Positions 22,745 to 29,607 of a DNA stretch of 29,607 nucleotides are shown here, piece after piece. Numbering within the stretch: position 1 is the stretch's first letter; each line of letters opens with the position of its first letter. The position numbers and the translations under genes were made by a program. The notes beneath the pieces were generated by a model. That model searched no databases. It was given only the letters and a program-made list of their open reading frames with translations, and was not told the DNA's origin. The stretch spans positions 1 to 29,607 of the forward strand of contig JAIRLZ010000121.1 of assembly GCA_031259035.1 (NCBI GenBank), read 5' to 3'. This DNA is from Treponema sp. GTDB taxonomy: Bacteria; Spirochaetota; Spirochaetia; Treponematales; Breznakiellaceae.

Positions 22745-24452
22745 TGTTTACTCCTTTCCCATATTTCGCAAGCATCTCGTCCGCATGCGCAAGGGCTGCG
22801 GCGCCCGCGTCTCCAGCGAGCATACGGGCAATCTCTCCCCGCCGCTCTTCCGCATTCAAGGGCGCAACGCCGGTAAACGTTCTCCCCGCCTCGTTCCTTT
22901 TTTCCACTTTAAGATGATTATCGGCGCGAACAGCGATGCTCGCAAGATGGGTGACGCAAAAAATCTGCTTCATTGCGCCGATTTTCGCCAAATATTCACC
23001 AACGGCGGCCGCGACTTCCCCGCCGATGCCCGTATCTATTTCATCGAAAACCAGCGTTTCAAGCGTATCCGCGTCTGAGAGCACGGTCTTGATGGCAAGC
23101 ATCACACGGGAAAGCTCGCCTCCGGACGCTATGCGGGAAAGTTCTTTAAGCGGCTCGCCCGCGTTAGCCGATATGAGGAAACCGATGTTGTCCGCGCCCC
23201 ACGGCCCGCATACAAGACCGGACTCTCCTTTGGGGGCGACATCAACTTCAAAACGGGCGTGAGGCATACCCAAGCGGGTCAAAATTTCGGTGATCTTGCC
23301 GCTTAAAACATGAGCCGCATCCTTCCGTTTCCCGCTTAACGCCGCCGCCCGGTTTGCGATCTCCTTTTCAAGAGCGGCGATTTCCATTTTGATCTTGCCG
23401 CGGTTTTCTTCAATACGTGAAAGCGCTTCAATTTCCGCTTCCGCCTTTTCTTTGTACGCAAGAATTCCATCTTCATCATTGAAAAGCCCGGTGTTGCCGC
23501 CGCCGTATTTTTTTTTCAATTTGAGCAGTACGTTCAGGCGGCTCTCCACTTCTTCAAGCCGTTCGGGATCGTAGGACAGAAGATCACGATAGCCGCGGAA
23601 TTCTTCGGCAATATCCTCGGCTTCGTAGAACATATCTTCCACCCGTTTCAGGAGGGGTGAAAGAGAGCCGTCAATATCCGATGCGTTTTCAAGGGACGTC
23701 CTGGCGCGCCGCGCCAAGGTTACCACGGAATCCCCGCCGTCAAAAAAGGCTTCCGCCGCGTTGTTCACGTAACTAGTCAATTTTTCAAAATCGCCTAAAC
23801 GGGAAGACTCGTTTTCAAGCTCCTGTATTTCGCCTTTTTGGGGATTCGCCGCCGCTATCTCATCAACCGCGTATTGGAGCATTTCGATCCTGGTCTCACG
23901 ATCCTTCTCCATGCCAGCGTGCGCTTCCAGGATTTTCCGCTTGCCGGCAAGCTCCAGAAACACTCGGTTGAAGTCTTGGACTTCACGCTCAAGATGCGCG
24001 AAACCGTCGAGGTACTTCCGGTGGCTTTCGCCATGCATGAGGGTTTCGTGCGAATGCTGCCCATGCAGATCGAAGAGCAGCGCCATAAATTCCGCCAAAT
24101 CCGCGCGCGTTACGGGTACGTTTTGTATATAAATGGCGCTTCTGCCCGAAGATTTGATGCTCCGCCGGATAATGACCTGAGACTCTTCGATCTCAATGTC
24201 CCTTGACGCAAGCCAATCAAGCGCCTCCCTATTGCCGTTTCTGATCGACGCCACCGCCGAAACACTCGCCTCGTCGGCGCCGGTGCGTATCACGCCGCCG
24301 TCCGTTTTTCCGCCAAGAAGGAAGCTCAAAGATCCCACGATGATGGACTTGCCCGCTCCTGTTTCACCAGTCAGTACATTAAAACCTTTTTGAAAAGAAA
24401 GAGAAAGGCTGTCAATGAGCGCGTAGTTCTTGATGGTGATCTCTTCAAGCAT
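22716..24452 (-). CDS. recN: DNA repair protein RecN
   Basis: 578 residues from ATG 24452, where the conserved N-terminus MLEEITIKNYALIDSLSLSF begins; a longer frame exists but lies inside the promoter. Walker A is GETGAGKS at 29-36, followed by the FLLGGKTD segment. Two coiled-coil arms occupy roughly 160-370. The C-terminal half has the ABC signature ASGGELSRVMLAIK and the Walker B/D-loop DEIDTGIGG at 470-478, then QIFCVTHLASIA. RecN is an SMC-like ATPase that tethers DNA at double-strand breaks and is commonly SOS-controlled. lexA is in the same window, but I see no clear operator at this promoter. Confidence 0.95.
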   Translation of the reverse strand: MLEEITIKNYALIDSLSLSFQKGFNVLTGETGAGKSIIVGSLSFLLGGKTDGGVIRTGADEASVSAVASIRNGNREALDWLASRDIEIEESQVIIRRSIKSSGRSAIYIQNVPVTRADLAEFMALLFDLHGQHSHETLMHGESHRKYLDGFAHLEREVQDFNRVFLELAGKRKILEAHAGMEKDRETRIEMLQYAVDEIAAANPQKGEIQELENESSRLGDFEKLTSYVNNAAEAFFDGGDSVVTLARRARTSLENASDIDGSLSPLLKRVEDMFYEAEDIAEEFRGYRDLLSYDPERLEEVESRLNVLLKLKKKYGGGNTGLFNDEDGILAYKEKAEAEIEALSRIEENRGKIKMEIAALEKEIANRAAALSGKRKDAAHVLSGKITEILTRLGMPHARFEVDVAPKGESGLVCGPWGADNIGFLISANAGEPLKELSRIASGGELSRVMLAIKTVLSDADTLETLVFDEIDTGIGGEVAAAVGEYLAKIGAMKQIFCVTHLASIAVRADNHLKVEKRNEAGRTFTGVAPLNAEERRGEIARMLAGDAGAAALAHADEMLAKYGKGVNNGQNATISG

Positions 24453-24462
24453 ACTTTTAACA

Positions 24463-24500
24463 ACTATACTATTGAAAAGTTTTTTTTGCAAGAGTATAGT
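24463..24500. promoter_or_regulatory. Overlapping divergent promoters of recN and birA
   Basis: For birA on plus: TTGAAA 24472-24477, 17 bases, TATAGT 24495-24500. For recN on minus: TTGCAA 24491-24486, 17 bases, TATAGT 24468-24463. The two occupy the same 38 bases, and the ends form the inverted repeat ACTATACT (24463-24470) and AGTATAGT (24493-24500). The predicted recN start leaves a leader of only a few bases. Confidence 0.6.
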
Positions 24501-24519
24501 AATTGAAAAGGGGATTCGT

Positions 24520-24573
24520 ATGCAAAGTTTATTATGGACAGCCGGAGGATGCGCGCTGTTCTTTCATTGTTGA
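24520..24573 (+). CDS. Possible 17-residue leader peptide before birA
   Basis: ATG 24520 is preceded by AAGGGG at a six-base distance, the best ribosome site in this region, and encodes 17 residues (MQSLLWTAGGCALFFHC) ending TGA at 24571-24573. The stop lies six bases before the preferred birA start, so translation could reinitiate there. birA itself has no good Shine-Dalgarno. A chance short frame cannot be excluded. Confidence 0.35.
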   Translation: MQSLLWTAGGCALFFHC

Positions 24574-24578
24574 ATGTT

Positions 24579-25418
24579 ATGATGGACACAATTTCTATAA
24601 AAAATCCTTTTAACGAAGCGGCTGTCTTCCACGTGGAAACGCTTTCCAGTACCATGGACGCATCCCGCGAACTTGCGGCGCGCGGCTTTCCGCACGGAAC
24701 CGTGATCGTGGCTGACCGTCAAAGCGCGGGCAGGGGAAGGACGCCGGAACGAGTGTGGCGTTCAGCGTCCGGCAATTTGTATTGCACGATTTTATTGCGG
24801 TACAACGGTTTTCAGGATATTCCTAAACCGCTTGCCCTGAAAGCGGGGCTTGCCGTTGCGTCCGCCATAGAAGACTTTATCGCGGGTTTATTATGTGACG
24901 CTCGACCTGCGGCGTTGGTGAAATGGCCCAACGACATTATGCTTTGCCCACGCGCGGCGGATGCCGGGATGTCCGGGGCGAAGAAAGCGGCGGGTATCCT
25001 CAGCGAGAGCGATGGCAAGACCGTGTTCATCGGCATTGGGGTGAATGTGGCGCAATCCCAATTTCCAAAGGATTTGCGGGAAAAGGCGACTAGCGTCGCG
25101 CTTGCCTGCGGCGCGGCTTTGGGAAACAACGACCGGTTTCGGCTGCTTGAAAAACTTCTTTTTTATCTGTACCGTGAATTACGGCAAACGGACGATTCAT
25201 GGAGGGGGCGGCTTTCCGAACGGCTCTACAGGAAGGATGCGCGGGTGCGCTTTATCGCGGGCAAACCCGATTCAGGCGAGATGATTGAAGGTATCCTCCA
25301 CGGCGTGGGCGAAGACGGATCCCTGTTGCTTTTAAGGAATGAAACCAGCGGCGCTGGCGGCGGCGGCGAAATTGAAGCCTTTTTGACGGGCGAGTTGGAT
25401 GTGTATCAGCGCGAGTAG
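24579..25418 (+). CDS. birA: Biotin--[acetyl-CoA-carboxylase] ligase without HTH domain
   Basis: 279 residues if started at ATG 24579 (24582 and 24534 are alternatives; only the catalytic domain is conserved, so the later starts fit best). Motifs: SSTMDASREL, GTVIVADRQSAGRGRTPERVW with the biotinyl-AMP loop GRGR at 51-54, KWPND at 115-119, and AAGILSESDGKTVFIGIGVNV. A small beta-barrel domain ends the protein (EMIEGILHGVGEDGSLLL). It activates biotin with ATP and transfers it to carboxyl carrier proteins. Lacking the N-terminal winged helix of E. coli BirA, it should not repress biotin genes. It diverges from recN. Confidence 0.92.
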   Translation: MMDTISIKNPFNEAAVFHVETLSSTMDASRELAARGFPHGTVIVADRQSAGRGRTPERVWRSASGNLYCTILLRYNGFQDIPKPLALKAGLAVASAIEDFIAGLLCDARPAALVKWPNDIMLCPRAADAGMSGAKKAAGILSESDGKTVFIGIGVNVAQSQFPKDLREKATSVALACGAALGNNDRFRLLEKLLFYLYRELRQTDDSWRGRLSERLYRKDARVRFIAGKPDSGEMIEGILHGVGEDGSLLLLRNETSGAGGGGEIEAFLTGELDVYQRE

Positions 25419-25422
25419 ACGC

Positions 25423-26526
25423 TTAACGGCCGCGTCCGCTGGCGGCGTCCGCTTCGGCCCCGAACAGCGCGATTTCAAGCGCTGTTCGGGGATCGCCGTT
25501 TTTGCCCACGCGCTTGATGGATGCCGCCGCCGTAATCAGACGCCGGAGGTCTTTGCCAGAGCGTTCGTAAAAAGACGCAAGGTAGTCTTCGCCGGAATAA
25601 TAGAGGCGGTACAGTTCCAGATAGGCGTTGTTTATGGTCATGGTTGAGAAAAAACGGTAATGTTCTCCCCGAAATCGCTGTTCGTACTCCGCCGCAAACC
25701 GTTCTTGGGCGCGGGCTATAACGCGCTTTTTTTCCCCCAGCTTTTCCTCGCGGGGAAGTGTCCCCTGGTAGATCGCGTCCAGTTCGGCGATGAGTTCGCG
25801 GATAAAAGCGACAAAGGCCGCGCTGTCCGCTTTGTCATCAAGCATGGCGCGGTATTCCGGCGAGTCGCCGCCGAAGGTCTTTTCCATGTAGAGCCGCGCC
25901 CCTTCGCCGCCGACAAACTCAGCCAACTCCTCGTTAAATTGGGACTGGCCCGCAAGGTATACGGTGGCGTGCAGTTGCTCATGGATCAAGAGATCGGACA
26001 GCCGGTATGTTGGATACTTTTTCATGTACGAATAGAGGGGGTCTTTGAACCAGCCTAGGGCGCTGAATGCGTCCACTCCCCGTATCCACACGTCCAGCTC
26101 TTTTTTTTTGAGTTTTTCCACTTCCACGCGCGCGTCTTCCATCTTGAAAAAGCCTTTGTAAGGAACAGCGCCCACCAGAGGAAAACGCCACTCATAGGGA
26201 ACAAAGGCGTCCGGTTGAGCGGCGGACACCACCGCCGCAAGATAGTCGCGATCAATGGATACATAGGTTGTATAGTTCTTATTCGGCTTTAGACCCAGTT
26301 CTTCTTTGGAAAAGCGGCGAATATCCCGCACTAGTTCCACAAAACGGCGTTCTTCGGAATCCGCGGATAGCTTTTCCAGCGGAACCGCCTTCGAAAGATA
26401 GCCCAGCAGAATAAAACCTTGTTTCAGGGTATAACAGCCTGAAAAGCACAGCAACGCGACGCAGATCAAAACAAACGCCGCCAGCGCGGGCAAAAACGAC
26501 CATACAAAGAGAGGGTGGATTTTCAT
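25423..26526 (-). CDS. Predicted lipoprotein aminopeptidase (PF10023/COG4324 type)
   Basis: 367 residues from ATG 26526, which places a lipoprotein signal at the N-terminus: hydrophobic stretch 8-27, then CFSGC with Cys31 as the lipid site. Next comes the family opening YTLKQGFILLGYLSKAVPLEKL. The zinc-protease motif is HEQLH at 182-186 in DLLIHEQLHATVYLAGQS, followed by FNEELAEFVGGEGA, where a Glu should be the third ligand. The family is a predicted metallo-aminopeptidase of proteobacteria and others with no well-studied member. It should face the periplasm. It converges with birA, stopping only four bases after the birA stop. No clear ribosome site precedes the start. Confidence 0.85.
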   Translation of the reverse strand: MKIHPLFVWSFLPALAAFVLICVALLCFSGCYTLKQGFILLGYLSKAVPLEKLSADSEERRFVELVRDIRRFSKEELGLKPNKNYTTYVSIDRDYLAAVVSAAQPDAFVPYEWRFPLVGAVPYKGFFKMEDARVEVEKLKKKELDVWIRGVDAFSALGWFKDPLYSYMKKYPTYRLSDLLIHEQLHATVYLAGQSQFNEELAEFVGGEGARLYMEKTFGGDSPEYRAMLDDKADSAAFVAFIRELIAELDAIYQGTLPREEKLGEKKRVIARAQERFAAEYEQRFRGEHYRFFSTMTINNAYLELYRLYYSGEDYLASFYERSGKDLRRLITAAASIKRVGKNGDPRTALEIALFGAEADAASGRGR

Positions 26527-26559
26527 ATGGTACAGTATAGCGAAGACCAAGCCGCTGGA

Positions 26560-26717
26560 CTAGGAGTTTGTTGCGCTTCGCGCCCCAAATCGGAGAAAAG
26601 GCGTATTTTTGCGCCTTTTCTTCCGCTCAAACTCCCAAAGCAACCCATAAATCGTGGTTTTCATGGCTTTTTTCAATGAAAAAACCATGAAAACCTACAA
26701 GCGCAACAGACTGCTAG
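26560..26717. repeat. MITE-like palindromic element R5 with 19-bp inverted ends
   Basis: CTAGGAGTTTGTTGCGCTT at 26560-26578 faces AAGCGCAACAGACTGCTAG at 26699-26717; 17 of 19 positions pair. Inside are two strong hairpins. One is CGGAGAAAAGGCG (26591-26603) with its complement (26612-26625, one bulge). The other is GGTTTTCATGG (26656-26666) with CCATGAAAACC (26685-26695), and TTTTTTC/GAAAAAA stacked inside around AAT. There is no coding capacity. No target duplication is evident at the edges. The TAGGAG end relates it to R1, R2 and R4. Confidence 0.75.
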
Positions 26718-26724
26718 AGGCGTT

Positions 26725-29607
26725 ATGAATTTCTTTTCGCTATTGCAAAAACGCGCACTTTGCGTTATTATTTTTACAAGGAATTTTGAAAAAGTGATTC
26801 AAATCTTGTTTTTTTTACGGTATAGAACGCAACTGCAAAGAACGCGGTCGGACCAACTTACAAACGTGGAAAGCGGATTTGTCAAAGCGATTGAGGCGGC
26901 GAATGGAACCGTTCATATCAAGACTCGATGCATCACCGCTTCTTTTGACGAGGAATCGCTGGGAATATGGCTCAATATTATCAGTGTTCTGGAAACAGGA
27001 TTCAATTTGCTGAAAAAAAACTGCCCTCTTCCCGCCGGCGGCTACACTTTCGCCATTTGTAAGAATGTTCCTGTTTTTGAAATGGAAGGCGTCTGCCGGG
27101 CGCTCGCTTCACGGCATGGGGAAAGCGGCATGTGGTGCGCCCTGGAAATGAAGAATGCGCTCAACAGTTACTGCGTCTTTGAAAGCGACCAGTTTGCCAT
27201 ACGCGCCGGATCAACGGAAAGTTACGTACAAATAAAAGGCATTGAAGCCATTTCCCGCAGCGTCCGCAAAGCCACCGGCGCATTTCCCCTGAGTGATAAA
27301 GTCGTTCGTCTTATCAAACAGGATGCCGGGAAGAACATCGTTTTTTCCGGACCGGATTTTATCGGCAAACGGGAGGGCGTTTACCGTTTCTGCGCATTGG
27401 AAAGCGTCGCGCCGCCTCTGATCCTCCGTTTCCGCCGTGGCGCCGGCGCCGCTGTTCCGGACGGCGCCGCCATTAATGGCGGCGCCGTCATCGCCGCATT
27501 CGCCGATGTGATAAATCCTAAAATACACACGTTTTTAACAACCGGCAATGACGCCGCCGACGGCGACTGGCAGAAACGGCTTGAAAGTTTGGATACGCTG
27601 AAAAAAAACATCTTTCGAGAGCGTCTCCGCGCCGAATGCTCTCCAGCGCTTGCTGGCGCTATCAGGCGTTTTTTCCGGCTGCTAGTCGATATGTATGTCG
27701 CAAAAACGAAAAAAAAGAAAGCGCGTCCTGTGATTGTGGTTGAAAATCTGCATAACGCGGACACATTAGCTAGAGATATTTTCCTTGACGGGTATAGCGA
27801 AGTGAAATTTGACGCGGTAGTTTACGGAACCTGTATAGAAAAAAAAGATAAGAATGTGTTTTTAAACAAATGGGACGCTGTTTTTTCAAAGAATATTGTT
27901 CTGAGTTATAATATGGATGCGCCCTTGATCGATCTTCGTGAAATGTCGGGCGATTTGTGGGAATTGGCCTATACCTTTAACCTCTTGCGCAATTTCTTTC
28001 CTGGGCATCTGTTTCTCCGCTTGTTTGAAGAAACCGGCAGGAATCCGTCCATACTGGTTCGGATTTTCGCCCAGCTTGCCCGTATCGGGGTTATTGACTG
28101 CGTTGATGATCCGCTTCCGCGCATTCCCAACTTCACTATACTTGCGGAGCGGTTTTTAGGGGACAGAAAAGCCGTGATCTACGATTTTGTAAAAACGTGC
28201 CTGCTTCAAGCCGTCTCCAATGGCAAAATCTCAGCGTGTTTTAACCTTATCGAGGCGCTTGCCGATTTGCGCGCCGAAATTTCCGATACGCTTCTTTGGA
28301 ACGCCCTGTATTCGGACATTTTCAACGGAACAGCCGCGAAAATACATCTTTCTATCGCCCAAAACCGTTTCGACGCCATCGTTGGAAAGGAACGGGGTCC
28401 TGCGGCGCGGCGCCTGTTTGTAACCCTTAACGCGCTGATACATGGAGACAAAAAAGACGTTGAAAAGGCGTTTGCCACCGCCGCGCTGGACGCGACATCG
28501 CCCTTGTATCAGATGGAGCTTCTTATTAATTGCGCCTGTTATTATGTGGGATCCAGACAGCAGGAGCAGGCGTTTGAGATTCTTAAAAAAGTGTTGCGGA
28601 TGAACCATGATCAGCGCAAAACAAGCCCCGCAAAGGTTTTCAGACTTATCGCGCTGGGAAAACTGCAAGTTGGCATACGGAGCGAAGCCGTGGAGTACAT
28701 CACCATTGCGGTTGAACACGCCGAAAAACAGGGCGCTAGTGACGAACTTGCCATTTGCTCGTATTACGCGGCGAACATCCACTATCTGGTTGGCGATCTT
28801 TCCAAGGCTGAACGGCTTGTCCGCGCCGCCGAACACAACGCGGTTGCCGCCGGATGCGGCAATTGGACGGATCGCGTCCGTTTCTTGCGGGGCAGATTGC
28901 GTTTTGAATTTGGATTTTATCAGGATGCGCTGCATGTGTTTGAAAAGACGATTGAAAACTTCTCGGAGCCGCTGACAGATGCCATGAAAAACACCATAAA
29001 CGCATGGATATTCCGCGCGAAGTTTTTTTCAAACTTCAGCGACGCGGAATCTAACGCCGCCGCCTTGCCTGACGCGCCCAATGCAAACGATGGCGCCGAT
29101 CCTTCCAACCTTGAGATTCTTCTTTTCAAAGCCGAAGCCGCATATCTTTCCGGCGACTATGAAAAGGCGCTTGAGCTTTCGGAAACCATAACCATGTCCA
29201 TTCCGCCCGAAGATTTCCTATGGACGGAACGCCCAGACTGGAGCAGCGGCTTTGCCCAAACCGAATTGTTGAGCATGTGCGAACGAGATTTTTGGGGCAG
29301 GAAAGCCTCTGTATTTCACGGTCTCGCGCTCAGCAAAATTTCGGAAAACGCGGATGATAAACAACGGGCCGTAAAGGACATTGACTGGCTGACGCGCGGC
29401 GAAGTGCCTCCCGGCACAGATACATGCGATTTTTTCTATTTTTACGCTTTGTACCGCGTTTTGCGTGAATCAGGCGCGTCGCTTGTCAATATAAATACGG
29501 TCGTCGGCACGGCGTTTAGGCGGCTCCAGCAACGCAGCCTGAAAATAGATGACACGGAAGCCCGCAGGGGTTTTCTGAACCGCCCCTACTGGAACAAAGC
29601 CCTGATT
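26725..29607 (+). CDS. Large STAND-like protein with degenerate P-loop and TPR-like repeats, 3'-truncated by the window edge
   Basis: The frame is open for at least 961 codons and has no stop before the right edge. ATG 26725 is the first start; GTG 26794 (residue 24) is better placed for the promoter. Residues about 45-190 form an alpha/beta domain of unknown type (GYTFAICKNVP ... ESGMWCALEMKNALNSY). GPDFIGKR at 209-216 looks like a Walker A with Arg in place of Ser/Thr. PVIVVENLHNAD at 335-346 looks like the Walker B of STAND ATPases with Glu for the first Asp. About 595-830 has TPR-like helical pairs (ICSYYAANIHYLVGDLSKAERLV; FKAEAAYLSGDYEKALELS). No membrane segment. It is probably a signalling or regulatory scaffold; nucleotide binding is doubtful. 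Confidence 0.75.
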   Translation, partial: MNFFSLLQKRALCVIIFTRNFEKVIQILFFLRYRTQLQRTRSDQLTNVESGFVKAIEAANGTVHIKTRCITASFDEESLGIWLNIISVLETGFNLLKKNCPLPAGGYTFAICKNVPVFEMEGVCRALASRHGESGMWCALEMKNALNSYCVFESDQFAIRAGSTESYVQIKGIEAISRSVRKATGAFPLSDKVVRLIKQDAGKNIVFSGPDFIGKREGVYRFCALESVAPPLILRFRRGAGAAVPDGAAINGGAVIAAFADVINPKIHTFLTTGNDAADGDWQKRLESLDTLKKNIFRERLRAECSPALAGAIRRFFRLLVDMYVAKTKKKKARPVIVVENLHNADTLARDIFLDGYSEVKFDAVVYGTCIEKKDKNVFLNKWDAVFSKNIVLSYNMDAPLIDLREMSGDLWELAYTFNLLRNFFPGHLFLRLFEETGRNPSILVRIFAQLARIGVIDCVDDPLPRIPNFTILAERFLGDRKAVIYDFVKTCLLQAVSNGKISACFNLIEALADLRAEISDTLLWNALYSDIFNGTAAKIHLSIAQNRFDAIVGKERGPAARRLFVTLNALIHGDKKDVEKAFATAALDATSPLYQMELLINCACYYVGSRQQEQAFEILKKVLRMNHDQRKTSPAKVFRLIALGKLQVGIRSEAVEYITIAVEHAEKQGASDELAICSYYAANIHYLVGDLSKAERLVRAAEHNAVAAGCGNWTDRVRFLRGRLRFEFGFYQDALHVFEKTIENFSEPLTDAMKNTINAWIFRAKFFSNFSDAESNAAALPDAPNANDGADPSNLEILLFKAEAAYLSGDYEKALELSETITMSIPPEDFLWTERPDWSSGFAQTELLSMCERDFWGRKASVFHGLALSKISENADDKQRAVKDIDWLTRGEVPPGTDTCDFFYFYALYRVLRESGASLVNINTVVGTAFRRLQQRSLKIDDTEARRGFLNRPYWNKALI
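26743..26771 (+). promoter_or_regulatory. Predicted promoter of the STAND-like gene
   Basis: TTGCAA at 26743-26748 and TATTAT at 26766-26771, spacer 17. The predicted start is near 26778, downstream of the first in-frame ATG (26725), which argues that translation begins later, for instance at GTG 26794 after AAGGAA at 26778-26783. Confidence 0.5.

Noticed and set aside
28231..28935. A 234-codon open frame on the minus strand
   Set aside because: It lies wholly inside the large plus-strand STAND-like frame, whose codon pattern and TPR-like repeats are protein-like; the minus frame has no ribosome site or recognisable motif.
1..29607. CRISPR array, tRNA or rRNA genes
   Set aside because: No regularly spaced direct repeats and no TTCGA-type T-loop with matching acceptor stem were seen in the intergenic regions on either strand.

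Overview
The window looks like the chromosome of a spirochaete close to Treponema. GC content is about half by eye. The housekeeping genes read best as treponemal, and they sit among proteins of types I associate with treponemes: lax-lipobox lipoproteins, a DUF2804 protein and a 688-residue protein of unknown function. This is a judgement from remembered family features, not a search. There is no prophage, intact insertion sequence, CRISPR array, rRNA or recognisable tRNA.

Layout. 1-1103: the end of an NFACT-R type RNA-binding protein, then comF. 1104-1623: gene debris with an N-terminally broken phage-type HTH gene and a palindromic element. 1624-2454 (-): a lipoprotein. 2612-9732: gyrA from a strong promoter, then a DUF2804 protein, the 688-residue protein and an NtrC-family sigma-54 activator. 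9733-11738: a promoter, a long leader with three perfect hairpins, lexA and holA. 11757-12689: a palindromic element and, on minus, a queuosine-precursor transporter with a structured leader. 12705-12961: a decayed insertion-sequence remnant. 13010-18231: a growth cluster on plus, rplU-prp-rpmA-obgE-nadD/yqeK-LCP-rsfS, tightly packed except for a repeat-filled gap after rplU. 18321-21904: an Asp/Phe-repeat acidic protein and an FGGY sugar kinase on minus, diverging from a sialate O-acetylesterase-like enzyme on plus. 21953-25418: recN and a downstream unknown gene on minus, and birA on plus, reading from one symmetric overlapping promoter pair. 25423-26526 (-): a lipoprotein metallopeptidase. 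26560-26717: a palindromic element. 26725 to the right edge: a very large open frame, still open at the edge, for a degenerate STAND-like ATPase with TPR-like repeats.

How the genes fit together. The rplU-rsfS block joins ribosome parts (L21, L27, the protease Prp, Obg, RsfS) to NAD synthesis (NadD), Ap4A hydrolysis (YqeK) and an envelope LCP protein. GyrA, LexA, HolA and RecN form a DNA maintenance theme spread over separate transcripts. The kinase and esterase suggest use of O-acetylated sugars.

The least expected signal is non-coding: a family of small intergenic palindromic elements. Several have TAGGA/TCCTA ends, internal cores are shared between copies, and one pair of copies differs by a compensatory base-pair change. 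Other points worth a look are the lexA leader, the transporter leader, the recN/birA promoter pair, a Prp protease whose L27 substrate lacks the cleavable extension, and the large STAND-like gene.
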